Positions 41,053-49,673 are shown, counted from the stretch's first letter. The stretch is DNA of 54,759 nucleotides from Rhodobiaceae bacterium (GCA_020441995.1 JAGRLC010000034.1:1-54759), one strand, 5' to 3'. Translations and numbers: made by a program. The notes: generated from the sequence alone by a model not told the origin.

Positions 41053-42552
41053 TTATTGGATTTCGGTATATTCGCCAGCAACCAGAAGTCGGCGCAGCAG
41101 CTTTCCGACCGGGGATTTCGGGATCTGCTCCACGAAGACGATCCGGCGCGGCCGCTTGAAATTGGCGAGCGCTCCCTTGCAATGGGCGTTGATATCGTCC
41201 GCCGTCACATTGCCCTTGCGCTCGACAAAGGCCGTGACGATCTGCCCCCACTGCTCGTCGGGCAGTCCGACGACGGCGACTTCGCCGACGCCGGGGATTT
41301 TCGAGATGTGGCTCTCGACTTCGACAGGAGAGACGTTCTCGCCGCCGGTGATGATCATGTCGTCGACGCGGCCCGTCACGAACAGGTCGCCATCCTCGTC
41401 GATGCGGCCCATGTCGCCGGTGAAATACCATCCGCCATGCAGCGCCTTGGCATCACCGTCCGGTCTGTTCCAGTAGCCTTCGAAAGACTCGTCACCGGAA
41501 AGATCGGCAATGATCTCGCCCTCCTCGCCAACGGGCAGGATCGCGCTGGGGTCTTTCGCATGCTGGTCGACGACGCGGATGCGCTGATTGAGGCCGGCGC
41601 GGCCGGCGGACCCGGGCTTGGCGGGCGCATTCTGGTGGATGGTGAAAGTGTAGATCTCAGATGAGCCGTAGTGATTGACGAACAACTCCGGCTTGAAGGC
41701 TTTCTGCAATTGCTCCAGCAGCCCGTCGGTCATGGACGCACCCGCGAACCCCAGCAGCCGCACGCTCGATATGTCCGTGCTTTTGAAACGGTCGCAGTGC
41801 AATACGGCGTGATAGAGCGTCGGCACGAGATAAAGACAGGTGATCTTCTCGGCCTCGATCAGTTCCAGCGCGAGGTCCGTATCGAACCGGCGCAGGCAGA
41901 CGAATGTGCCGCCAATCAGGCTCATGGCAAGCAGCGAGCGCACGCCCATGGTGTGATAGAGCGGCATGACGCCGAGCGTGATCTCGCCCTGCCGGTAGGT
42001 GTTCTGGGCGACATGGGCGATGGCCGCTGCCCGCTCCGCTCCGTGCCTGCGCGGCACGCCCTTGGGCCGGCCGGTCGTGCCGGACGTATAGAGCATGATC
42101 GATACATCATCCGGCCCGGCCTGAACGGCTGGCGCGCCGCTTGCCGGGAGGTCCGCGACGCCGATCTGCCCGGCATCGGCGACCGGCACGCCGGATGCTG
42201 TACCTGCGGCCATTGCGGCGCTCGCCGATATGTCCTCGTAGATGCAGAGTTTCGCGCCGCTATCCTTCAGCACGTAGGCGAGTTCGTCGTCGGTCGCGCG
42301 CCAGTTGATCGGTGTCAGGATGACGCCAAGAAACTGGCTCGCCCAATGCAGCGTGGCGGCTTCCCAGCTGTTCTGCAGCACGGTGACCAGATGATCGCCC
42401 GGTCCGACCCCCCTGCTCTTCAGCCATTGCGCAAGCGCGGCAATGCGAACCAGCCATTCACTGTAGGTCAGCCGTGTTTCGCCATCGACGATGGCCAATG
42501 CGTCCGGGTCACGCTCGACGCTGGCAAGGAACCCCGTGGCCAGATCAAACAT
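41053..42552 (-). CDS. AMP-dependent CoA ligase, aromatic-acid type
   Basis: 499-residue adenylate-forming ligase. Motifs are YTSGTTGRPKGVPRRH (P-loop), NHYGSSEIYTFTIHQ (A5), FTGDMGRIDEDGDLFVTGR (A7), VDDMIITGGENVSPVEVE (A8) and the lysine in PKSPVGKLLRRLL. The GVPRRH segment and overall layout resemble 4-chlorobenzoate-CoA ligases more than fatty acid ligases, so an aromatic or ring-derived acid is likely. The start at 42552 gives a normal N-terminus (MFDLATGFLASVERDPDALA). It is cotranscribed with the crotonase at 40219. Confidence 0.88.
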   Translation of the reverse strand: MFDLATGFLASVERDPDALAIVDGETRLTYSEWLVRIAALAQWLKSRGVGPGDHLVTVLQNSWEAATLHWASQFLGVILTPINWRATDDELAYVLKDSGAKLCIYEDISASAAMAAGTASGVPVADAGQIGVADLPASGAPAVQAGPDDVSIMLYTSGTTGRPKGVPRRHGAERAAAIAHVAQNTYRQGEITLGVMPLYHTMGVRSLLAMSLIGGTFVCLRRFDTDLALELIEAEKITCLYLVPTLYHAVLHCDRFKSTDISSVRLLGFAGASMTDGLLEQLQKAFKPELFVNHYGSSEIYTFTIHQNAPAKPGSAGRAGLNQRIRVVDQHAKDPSAILPVGEEGEIIADLSGDESFEGYWNRPDGDAKALHGGWYFTGDMGRIDEDGDLFVTGRVDDMIITGGENVSPVEVESHISKIPGVGEVAVVGLPDEQWGQIVTAFVERKGNVTADDINAHCKGALANFKRPRRIVFVEQIPKSPVGKLLRRLLVAGEYTEIQ

Positions 42553-42864
42553 GTTGCGTTCCCTTCAATACTCGACGGTATCCATCGGCACTGTGATCAC
42601 CGGCAAAAGACTTGGCAATTCATAGGCGCCATGCGCGGTCACGAGATACGCCGCAAGAACCAGGCGACGTTGTCAGACGAACACAAAATGCCTCAGATCA
42701 GCCGGCAATGCAGCTTTGCTAAGATAGCAAACACGTGGCCGCCACCATGTTTTTATCTACTTTAAGTTGTAAACTCTGCAAAAAATCGCGTCACCGATTG
42801 AAGCGGCATTTCTTTCGGGATCTTCCCGGGAAATTTCAATGCCGCCGGGGGCTAATTCAGAGGG
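42553..42864. other. Intergenic region upstream of the CoA ligase and downstream of the XRE-cupin gene
   Basis: 312 bp with no credible gene. It holds an inverted repeat TTTGCT-AAGAT-AGCAAA at 42715-42731 that includes CTTTGCTA, close to the CTTTGTTA half-site seen near both MarR genes. The hairpin listed at 42803-42845 is also here. The ligase promoter must lie in this stretch. Confidence 0.5.
42803..42845 (-). terminator. Long hairpin after the XRE-cupin gene
   Basis: Outer arms GCGGCATT and AATGCCGC enclose an inner stem CGGGA-TCT-TCCCG. It begins 20 bp after the stop of the leftward XRE-cupin gene, so it probably ends that transcript, though no T-run follows. Confidence 0.5.
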
Positions 42865-43485
42865 TCAGGCTGTCATCACCCAGATCACCTCAGCGTCTTC
42901 ATCGCCGACGGTGGTCCAGCAATGTTCACCGCTGGCATCGTAATAGACCGAATCTCCGGGACCCAGTTCCAGCGGTTCGTATATCCTGGTGTGCAACAGC
43001 ATCCGGCCCTTGACGACCCACAGGAATATCTCCGCATCGGAGTGCGGCCAGACCGGATATTCATCCGTGGAGCGCGCCGTCACCCGCGTGCGGATCGGAA
43101 CCATCCGCTTGTGCTTGAGCTCGTTGCACAGCAGAAAATTGGCGCACGACGACGAGGTATGCGCCTTGCCTTCCCCTGCCCGGTTTACCGCGCGCCGTCC
43201 CGGGCCGCCGACCGCCGGAGCACTCGCGGAAAGAAGGTCCGCGGCATCGAGATTGAAGCCGGTGGCAATCTTCTGAAGGGTCGTCACGGTCGGAGAGAGT
43301 TCGCCGCGCTCGATTTTCGACAGTGTGGACGCAGCAACGCCGCTCAAGCGCGCGCAGTCCTGCAAAGTAAGCCCGCGCTCCTTGCGCAAGGAGACGATCC
43401 GCGCAGAAACAGAGACTTCGGAGCCGTCGGATCCGCCTGTCTGCGCCGCTCTGCGCATGACCAGAACATCATCGTTCAAAATCAT
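42865..43485 (-). CDS. XRE-family regulator with C-terminal cupin domain
   Basis: 206 residues from the ATG at 43483-43485, with AAGGAA upstream. The N-terminal helix-turn-helix (about residues 30-90) reads RIVSLRKERGLTLQDCARLS and GVAASTLSKIERGELSPTVT. The cupin ligand-binding domain (about 120-206) has HSDAEIFLWVVKGRMLLHT and LGPGDSVYYDASGEHCW. This architecture is common in local regulators of catabolic operons that sense a small metabolite. It is divergent to the FAD oxidase at 43877 across a 391-bp region rich in palindromes and may control that gene or the CoA ligase. Confidence 0.92.
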   Translation of the reverse strand: MILNDDVLVMRRAAQTGGSDGSEVSVSARIVSLRKERGLTLQDCARLSGVAASTLSKIERGELSPTVTTLQKIATGFNLDAADLLSASAPAVGGPGRRAVNRAGEGKAHTSSSCANFLLCNELKHKRMVPIRTRVTARSTDEYPVWPHSDAEIFLWVVKGRMLLHTRIYEPLELGPGDSVYYDASGEHCWTTVGDEDAEVIWVMTA

Positions 43486-43876
43486 ATTGATTCCTTCAAA
43501 ATCGCCGCCACCGGACATCCGTATTTGTAATATGCGCGCACGCCCGACACAAAAAAGAAGCCGCTACCCACGATTGAAGGATCGCTATTCCATATGCGGC
43601 CCGGACAATGAATGTGCGCTTTCGCAAAAGGTCAAACAAGTACTTGTCCGCAAGTCTGATTCTTACTCCTGATTTGCCGATTAGGCAATTTTTTGCGTTT
43701 CGGAAATTTTCGTTGACTAACCGATAATCACCTCGCATCGTTGAGCAACGACAAGGTAAAGCGGCCCATCACGCCAATGCATGCGGCGCCCGTCCCATGA
43801 CTTGGCGGCAATTTTCAGATCGCGCATCGCAGCCTGTTTTTGGCGCTCATTGTCTGCTGAAGGACCCCAAAGTCGC
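43486..43876. promoter_or_regulatory. Palindrome-rich divergent control region
   Basis: 391 bp between the XRE-cupin gene and the FAD oxidase. It contains three perfect inverted repeats: ACAAGTACTTGT (43636-43647), TTGCC-GATTA-GGCAA followed by six T (43674-43688), and CGTTG-AG-CAACG (43739-43750). The first or third could be operators for the XRE regulator; the second could also act as a weak terminator. Antisense open frames here do not look like proteins. Confidence 0.45.
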
Positions 43877-45301
43877 ATGAGCATTTCGAAACCTTCCATC
43901 ATCGAAAAACTGACCGGCATTCTCGGCCCCAAGGGATGCCTGAGCGAAGCCGCCGACGTAGCACCGTATATCAACGAATTCAGGGGACGCCGTTCCGGCG
44001 ATGCCGTGGCCGTGGCGCTGCCGGCATCCGCCGAAGAGGCGGCCGCCGCAATCAAGGCCGCAACGAGCGAGGGGCTTCCCGTTTTTCCGCAGGGCGGCAA
44101 TACCGGACTGTGCTACGGCACGGTTCCCGCCAAGGGGCTGGTCGTCGGGTTACGGCGGATGCGCGGCATACGTGAAGTCGATGTTGATTCCGGGCTGATG
44201 ACCGTGGATGCCGGCATCACGCTGACCGAGGTCCATGAAGCCGCGGCAAAAGCGGGCATGCAATTCCCCTTGTATCTCGGTTCGGAAGGCACGGCGCAGA
44301 TTGGCGGATTGATCTCCACCAATGCCGGCGGAACCGGCGTCCTGCGCTACGGGCCGATGCGAGATCTCGTGGCGGGCGTCGAACTGGTGCTGGCCGACGG
44401 GCGCATCCTCAACGACCTGCAAGGACTGAGGAAAAACAATACCGGCTACAATCTGACCCAGCTCGTCGCAGGCTCCGAGGGCACACTGGGCGTCGTCACG
44501 GGCGCGGTGCTCAAGCTCTCGCCGCAGATGCAATCGCGCGCTCATGCATGGATTGCCTGCGAAAGCGCAGAGCATGCGCTGGAAGCGGGAACGCGCGTGC
44601 GCATGGCTTTCGGCAATCTTGTCGAAGCGCTTGAGCTTCTGGACCATGCCCAGGTGTCCTATGTGGTGAAGCATGTCCCGGGCAACCGGATGCCGCTATC
44701 TGAGCTGCCGGCCTGGTCGCTGATGATCGAAATCGCATCGCCCCGCCGCGAAACCGAATTGACCTCGCAACTCGAAGCGGTTCTGGCGCAGGCCATGGAG
44801 GACGGATTTATCGCGGACGCGGTCGTCGCCCAGAATGAAACCCAGGCGAAGGAAATCTGGCACTTCCGCCATTCGGTCACCGAAGTCAACAAGATCAATG
44901 GCATCGGCGTTGTCATGGACACATCCGTGCGTCCTTCGGCCATTCCCGGCTTCATCAAGGATGCCGACGCGGTTGTGGCCCGTGATTTCCCGCAGGCGGA
45001 GCGCGCGATCACCGCCCATATGGCCGACGGCAATGTGCACTACATCGTCATGTTCCCGCACGAGGTCTGGTCAGCCATCGCCGACAAGGAAGCCAGGGAG
45101 CTGGACGTCGAGCGAGCCATTCATAACGTCGCCGCGGCCCATGGCGGCACTTTTTCGGCGGAACACGGCATAGGCCGCAAGCTCACCGAGGAAATGACGC
45201 GTCTGATCGACCCGGTACGCCTCGATCTCATGCAGCGCGTCAAGGCGGCATTCGATCCCGAGAACCTCATGAACCCCGGCGTCCTTCTCCCGCCCCGGTA
45301 G
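43877..45301 (+). CDS. GlcD-type FAD-linked oxidase (D-2-hydroxy acid dehydrogenase family)
   Basis: 474 residues. The FAD_binding_4 domain shows PVFPQGGNTGLCYG, LGSEGTAQIGGLISTNAGGT and LRYGPMRDLVAGVELVLADG. The C-terminal domain has ITAHMADGNVHYIVMFP (the metal/substrate HxxDGNxH region) and SAEHGIGRKLTEEM. This is the D-lactate/D-2-hydroxyglutarate/glycolate dehydrogenase group. I start at the ATG 43877 (MSISKPSIIEKL) with GAAGGA upstream at long spacing; the frame could extend 32 codons but without similarity. It converges with the DapA-family gene, so it may act on the 2-hydroxy form of a 2-oxo acid handled there. Confidence 0.87.
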   Translation: MSISKPSIIEKLTGILGPKGCLSEAADVAPYINEFRGRRSGDAVAVALPASAEEAAAAIKAATSEGLPVFPQGGNTGLCYGTVPAKGLVVGLRRMRGIREVDVDSGLMTVDAGITLTEVHEAAAKAGMQFPLYLGSEGTAQIGGLISTNAGGTGVLRYGPMRDLVAGVELVLADGRILNDLQGLRKNNTGYNLTQLVAGSEGTLGVVTGAVLKLSPQMQSRAHAWIACESAEHALEAGTRVRMAFGNLVEALELLDHAQVSYVVKHVPGNRMPLSELPAWSLMIEIASPRRETELTSQLEAVLAQAMEDGFIADAVVAQNETQAKEIWHFRHSVTEVNKINGIGVVMDTSVRPSAIPGFIKDADAVVARDFPQAERAITAHMADGNVHYIVMFPHEVWSAIADKEARELDVERAIHNVAAAHGGTFSAEHGIGRKLTEEMTRLIDPVRLDLMQRVKAAFDPENLMNPGVLLPPR

Positions 45302-45346
45302 GGACGGGAGACCGGCCAGTGTGTGCAAGTCTTGCCGGGACGGCGT

Positions 45347-46243
45347 TCAGAACAGTTCCGGCGCAGAAGCGATCATGGCCTTGAGCCGATCCTCGGTATC
45401 GGGCCTTGCCCCAAGCAAGGGCAGCCGGACCGGACCGGCATCATGCCCGGCAATGCTCATGGCGCATTTCAGCGCGGTCGGATTGGGTTCCGAGAACACC
45501 GCTTCCATCATCGGGTAAAGTTTCTTGTTGAGCGCGGCGGCGGCAGCGAAATCACCCGCCTGCCCCAGACGGAAACACTCCACCCATGCTTTCGGGCACA
45601 GGTTGGCGGTCGCCAATATGGTTCCCGGCGCGCCGAGCACCATTTGCGCCGCGAGCAAGCGGTCGTCGCCTGCCATGACCGCCATCTTGTCGCCGGCGGC
45701 GTTCATGACCTGGGTGAACTTCACCATGTCCAGATTGGAATACTTGATCCCGATCGCGATGCCTTCGTCGGCAAGCGTCGCCACGGTTTGCGGCGCATAG
45801 CTGACGTTCGTGCGTTCCGGGATTTCATAAAGAACAATGGGCAAACCGACTTCGGCGTGAAACCGCCGGTAATAATCGCAGATACCCGGCTGACCGCCCA
45901 GAACATAAAACGGTGACACCAGCATGATCGCGTCGGCGCCGGCTTGCGCAAAGCGCTTGCCGGCTTCGATGGCTTCGGCAAGCCCGGGAGAGAGAACGCC
46001 CGCGATGACCGGCCCACGGCCCTTGGCTGCTTCCACACAGGCTGTGACGACATCGACCCGTTCGCCAGGCGACATCGCCGTATATTCGCCTGTGCCGCCG
46101 AGCGGAACGATACCGGTCATGCCCGCATCGAACATGCGCGCCACATGCGCTTTCATCGCCACGGCATCAAAATTGCCGTCCTTGTCGAAAGAGGTCGTCA
46201 GCGCCGGAAAGACGCCTCGCAGATCATTTGCCGTAAGGGGCAT
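45347..46243 (-). CDS. DapA-family aldolase/lyase
   Basis: 298-residue class I aldolase of the dihydrodipicolinate synthase/N-acetylneuraminate lyase superfamily. The carboxylate-binding GGTGEYTAM begins at residue 49, the proton-relay tyrosine is Tyr139 in VLYEIPERT, and the Schiff-base lysine is Lys167 in GIKYSN. The family cleaves or joins pyruvate-type 2-oxo acids. It lies 15 bp after dctM, so its substrate probably enters by the TRAP system; genuine lysine biosynthesis DapA is unlikely in this setting. Candidates include 2-oxo-sugar acids or 4-hydroxy-2-oxo acids. Confidence 0.9.
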   Translation of the reverse strand: MPLTANDLRGVFPALTTSFDKDGNFDAVAMKAHVARMFDAGMTGIVPLGGTGEYTAMSPGERVDVVTACVEAAKGRGPVIAGVLSPGLAEAIEAGKRFAQAGADAIMLVSPFYVLGGQPGICDYYRRFHAEVGLPIVLYEIPERTNVSYAPQTVATLADEGIAIGIKYSNLDMVKFTQVMNAAGDKMAVMAGDDRLLAAQMVLGAPGTILATANLCPKAWVECFRLGQAGDFAAAAALNKKLYPMMEAVFSEPNPTALKCAMSIAGHDAGPVRLPLLGARPDTEDRLKAMIASAPELF

Positions 46244-46258
46244 GAGAACTCCAAATTA

Positions 46259-47560
46259 TCAATCGAAACCGAAAGCACGCGGCAGGGTCAGCGATATCGC
46301 CGGGATATACGTCACCAGCATCAGCACGATGAGACACGCGCCGAGGAATGGCAGCGATTGTCTTACGATTGCCCCCAGCGGCTCCTTGCTGATCGCCGCC
46401 CCCAGATAAAGCGCCATGCCGTAGGGCGGCGTAAGCAGCCCGATCATCACGTTCATCACCATGATCACGCCAAAGTGGAGCGGATCGACGCCAAGCTGGG
46501 CCAGGATCGGCGTGAACAGCGGCGCGAACAACAGCAGCTGAACCGAATCCCCGATCCACAGGCCGTTGACGAGAAAGAAGACATTGATCGCCAGCAGCAG
46601 CGCCCACACCGGGATATCCATGCCGTCAATAAGAGCGGCCAGTTCGCTCGGCAGACGCTCGTTGGCAAGTATCCAGGAAATGACCGTTGCGAAAGCCACG
46701 ATCAGAAAGATCGAGGCGGAGGTGCGGACCGTGCGCTCGGCAATTTCCCAGATCTGTTTGAGAGACAGGTTGCGGTAGGCGAGAAACCCGACCAGCAGCG
46801 CATAGAAAACAGCAACAGCGGCCGCTTCCGTCGCGGTGAAAATTCCGGAGATGATCCCGCCGATGATGATCATCGGCATCAGCAATGCCCATACCGCTTC
46901 CAGAACGATGTGCAGAACCATTCTGAAACTGAGGTTCTGGATCGGGTTTCTGGGGAAGTTGCCGCGCAACGCCATGATGAAAATGACGCTCATCAGCGCC
47001 AGACCCACCATAATGCCGGGAATCGCGCCTGCGAGGAAAAGCCCCGCAACCGATGTCTGCGTCAGGCTGGAGAAGATGATGAAGGGAATGCTTGGCGGAA
47101 TGATCGGGCCTTGAACGGCGGAGGAGACGGTCAGCGCGGTTGAGAAGTCCGCCCGGTAGCCGTCCTTCTTCATCATCTCGATTTCGACGGGACCAAGCGC
47201 CGAAATGTCCGCGAGGGCTGCGCCGGAAACGCCTCCGAAGAGCATGGAGCCGACAACGTTCACATAAGCCAGACCGCCGCGAAACCTGCCAACCATAAGG
47301 CGCGAGAAATTCAACAGCCGGTCGGTCATGCCAATCGCCGTCATGATCTCGCCGGCCATGATGAACAGCGGGATCGACAACCAGATGAAGTTGTCCATTC
47401 CGGTGAAGACCTTGTGCGCGAAGATCGGCAGCATCGAGGTCATGCCGGGCTCGATGAAGAAATAGGAGAGACCGGCAAAGCCGATGGCGAAGATCACCGG
47501 GCTGCCGAACAGCAGCAAGCCGAAAAGGAGTCCGATGATGAAAATCAGCGATACGCTCAT
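46259..47560 (-). CDS. dctM: TRAP transporter large permease DctM
   Basis: 433-residue membrane protein with about 12 segments. It starts MSVSLIFIIGLLFGLLLFGS at the ATG 47558-47560, with GAGG upstream. Typical DctM blocks are FIWLSIPLFIMAGEIMTAIG, GSMLFGGVSGAALADISALG and IPPSIPFIIFSSLT, and it ends LVTYIPAISLTLPRAFGFD. It drives sodium- or proton-coupled uptake of an organic acid delivered by DctP. It lies 7 bp after dctQ and 15 bp before the DapA-family gene. Confidence 0.95.
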   Translation of the reverse strand: MSVSLIFIIGLLFGLLLFGSPVIFAIGFAGLSYFFIEPGMTSMLPIFAHKVFTGMDNFIWLSIPLFIMAGEIMTAIGMTDRLLNFSRLMVGRFRGGLAYVNVVGSMLFGGVSGAALADISALGPVEIEMMKKDGYRADFSTALTVSSAVQGPIIPPSIPFIIFSSLTQTSVAGLFLAGAIPGIMVGLALMSVIFIMALRGNFPRNPIQNLSFRMVLHIVLEAVWALLMPMIIIGGIISGIFTATEAAAVAVFYALLVGFLAYRNLSLKQIWEIAERTVRTSASIFLIVAFATVISWILANERLPSELAALIDGMDIPVWALLLAINVFFLVNGLWIGDSVQLLLFAPLFTPILAQLGVDPLHFGVIMVMNVMIGLLTPPYGMALYLGAAISKEPLGAIVRQSLPFLGACLIVLMLVTYIPAISLTLPRAFGFD

Positions 47561-47567
47561 GGCTGCC

Positions 47568-48086
47568 TCAGATTTCAGCGCGAAGGATTGTCGGACCTTG
47601 GTCCTTGGGCACGCCACGGATCACGTCGCGCAGAAACAATGCGACCATCTGGATCAGCATCAGGCCGGCGCCGACGGGAATGGCGAGATAGGGCCAGAAC
47701 CACGAAATCTGCAGCGCCGCCGTCGTCCGGTTCCGCGCGAACATGGCCTGGTCCAAGCCGTAGTAGAACAGCACCGCGAGCATGAGGATGAGCAGGACCC
47801 GGAACGCAATGTTGCGGTAGACGAGCAGTTTCGGGCTCCAAAGCTTGTCGAAGAAGTCCACCGAGACGAGCTGTTCGTCCTTGACCAGAAGCGAACCGCC
47901 CAGCATGACGGCCCAGATCATCACGTAGCGCGACGCCTCCTCCGGCCAGGGAAGCGAGTAGAGAAACAGATAGCGAAGCACCACCTGCACGAACAGGATG
48001 GTTGCCACGAAAATAACCATGATGCGGGACACGAAGCTGGCGGCAGCGGCCAGCACGTCCGAGATTTTCTCGACAACCTTCAGCAT
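47568..48086 (-). CDS. dctQ: TRAP transporter small permease DctQ
   Basis: 172 residues with four membrane segments, beginning MLKVVEKISDVLAAAASFVS. The DctQ signature is LPWPEEASRYVMIWAVMLGG, followed by DEQLVSVDFFDKL. It is the middle gene of the dctP-Q-M operon; the 66-bp gap before it carries a perfect stem-loop. Confidence 0.93.
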   Translation of the reverse strand: MLKVVEKISDVLAAAASFVSRIMVIFVATILFVQVVLRYLFLYSLPWPEEASRYVMIWAVMLGGSLLVKDEQLVSVDFFDKLWSPKLLVYRNIAFRVLLILMLAVLFYYGLDQAMFARNRTTAALQISWFWPYLAIPVGAGLMLIQMVALFLRDVIRGVPKDQGPTILRAEI

Positions 48087-48107
48087 GTTCCCAACCCGGC
48101 GTTAGAA

Positions 48108-48135
48108 GGGCCGGCGATGCAATGACCGCCGGCCC
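48108..48135 (-). terminator. Intercistronic stem-loop between dctP and dctQ
   Basis: Perfect 9-bp stem with arms GGGCCGGCG and CGCCGGCCC around a 10-base loop, in the gap after the dctP stop. It resembles the elements after dppA and livK and lacks a T-run. Confidence 0.7.
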
Positions 48136-48152
48136 TCATGCTTCAACCCGTA

Positions 48153-49193
48153 TTATTTCGACGCTTCGGAGATGCTTTTCTCAAGCTTCTCGAACCAGAC
48201 GGCGTCGACGTTCTCTTCGAGAACCTTGCGCACGCTATCGCGCGTCGCGTCCACGAACTGCTGGAATTCCGCTGGCGTCGGCTTGTAAATCTCGATGCCG
48301 GCGTCGGCGATCTTTTTCAGATCCTGGGTTTCCTTGGCGGTGATGATGCCCAGCATGGCGAAGCTCGCCGCACTGCCCGCTTCATCGAACACGGCGCGGT
48401 CTTCTTCGCTCAGTCCCTGGTAGAACTCCTCGTTGATGAAGACCAGCGGCATGTTCACGAGGTGGCCGTCCAGCGTGTAGTACTTCTGAACTTCCTCGAG
48501 CTTGCCGAGCAGCACGACGTACGGCGCGTTTTCCTGACCGTCGACGACGCCGGTCTGCAACGCGTTGTAGAGTTCACCCCATGCGATCGGCGTGCCTGAC
48601 GCGCCGAGCGCATCAACCATCTTGAGATGGATCGGCACCGGCTGCACACGGATCTTCAGGCCCTTCATGTCTTCCGGCGTTTTGATCGGGCGCACCGAAT
48701 TCGAGAAGTTACGGAAGGCGGATGGCAGCCAGGAAATGACGCGAATGCCGGAAGCCTTGGCGACCTCATCGGCCAGTTCCTTGCCAAACGGGCCCCACAT
48801 GACTTTGCGCGCCGTTTCAAGCGACGAGAAGGAATAGGGCATTTCGACGATCTGGATCGACGGGTAGTACTCGGAGAGCTGGCCGGCGTTCTGTCCGCCG
48901 GTCATCTGAATGATGCCGCGCGCGGTTTGCTCCGTCAGGGAGCCAAGATCGCCAAGCTGCGAATTCGGGAACGTCTGCAACTCGTAGCGTCCGCCCGTAC
49001 CCGCCTTCAAAACCTGGTTGAAGACCTCCGTATAGGCGTAATAGGGGCAGCCAATCAGATCACCTTCGCAGTCCACGGTAGCGAACTTGACGATGGTCTG
49101 AGCCTGAACGTCCTGTGACGTGGGCCCGAGAATAGCTGCGGCGGCAATTGCGGCCGGCACCAGCCGGCGGAAAATACTGAGGCGAAGTGTCAT
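48153..49193 (-). CDS. dctP: TRAP transporter substrate-binding protein DctP
   Basis: 346-residue periplasmic protein. The signal peptide MTLRLSIFRRLVPAAIAAAA ends at VQAQ before TIVKFATVDCEGDLIGCPYY. The DctP domain shows GQLSEYYPSIQIVEMPYSFS, WLPSAFRNFSNSVRPIKTPE with the carboxylate-binding arginine region, and MKGLKIRVQPVPIHLKMVDA. The start is supported by GGGGAG upstream. Ligands of such proteins are usually organic acids. First gene of its operon; an A/T-rich inverted repeat ATAAAA-N9-TTTTAT lies about 145 bp upstream. Confidence 0.94.
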   Translation of the reverse strand: MTLRLSIFRRLVPAAIAAAAILGPTSQDVQAQTIVKFATVDCEGDLIGCPYYAYTEVFNQVLKAGTGGRYELQTFPNSQLGDLGSLTEQTARGIIQMTGGQNAGQLSEYYPSIQIVEMPYSFSSLETARKVMWGPFGKELADEVAKASGIRVISWLPSAFRNFSNSVRPIKTPEDMKGLKIRVQPVPIHLKMVDALGASGTPIAWGELYNALQTGVVDGQENAPYVVLLGKLEEVQKYYTLDGHLVNMPLVFINEEFYQGLSEEDRAVFDEAGSAASFAMLGIITAKETQDLKKIADAGIEIYKPTPAEFQQFVDATRDSVRKVLEENVDAVWFEKLEKSISEASK

Positions 49194-49673
49194 TTTAGAT
49201 CTCCCCTGTTGCTGGCCGCGCACCATAAGGCGCGCGTTGTCATCAACGCAGCGCAGGTTGGAAATCCGGACACGTGATCGGCCCTAATCATTGTCTGCCA
49301 ACGCCATGACTGCGCGATGGAAGCGTTACAAAAATTCCATAAAAGTACAATGTTTTTATTTTAGTGAATAAATGTGCGTACCGAGAGATTTATCACCCCG
49401 TCTGGATCGGCACTCCGATTTTCGCAGCGTTTCGGGCTGGAATCTCCCAATCATGATCCCGGGTCCGTGAATAGCGCTTGTTCGTGAAGGTTTCTGGAGA
49501 GTGGCGGCCTTGTAGGAAACCCGGAATAAAAGCGCCCATCCTGACGCGAATATCAGGCGTCCGGCCCGACAAGGCGACAGGCAATATACTTGAGGCAAAC
49601 GCCCCGGACGTTTCAATCCGGGGCGTTCAAAGTCACAAGCGCGTCAATATATTCACGCGCAAACTGGCCGTAA
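49194..49673. other. Intergenic region between dctP and the ALDH7 gene
   Basis: 480 bp without a convincing gene; small open frames here have no protein-like composition. It contains the A/T-rich inverted repeat ATAAAA-N9-TTTTAT at 49339-49359, a likely part of the dctP promoter or operator, and the strong hairpin at 49598-49627. Confidence 0.5.
49598..49627 (-). terminator. Strong terminator-like hairpin after the ALDH7 operon
   Basis: Perfect 11-bp stem, AACGCCCCGGA and TCCGGGGCGTT, around an 8-base loop, 47 bp after the stop of the leftward operon. Only a short T stretch follows, but stem length and position make a transcription end likely. Confidence 0.7.

Noticed and set aside
43717..44100. 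127-codon minus-strand frame in the XRE/FAD oxidase region
   Set aside because: It overlaps the conserved N-terminus of the FAD oxidase in antisense and has no similarity that I recognise.
45347..46243. Biosynthetic dihydrodipicolinate synthase (dapA)
   Set aside because: It is coupled to a TRAP transporter and has YEIP rather than the usual YNVP near the active tyrosine, which points to a catabolic lyase of the same superfamily.
45944..47143. 399-codon open frame on the plus strand
   Set aside because: It spans two real opposite genes (DapA family and dctM) and is extremely rich in Arg, Asp and Gln, a typical antisense artefact.
49356..49616. Possible small protein in the dctP/ALDH7 gap
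   Set aside because: No ribosome-binding site, no motif, and it runs into the terminator hairpin; composition is not protein-like.
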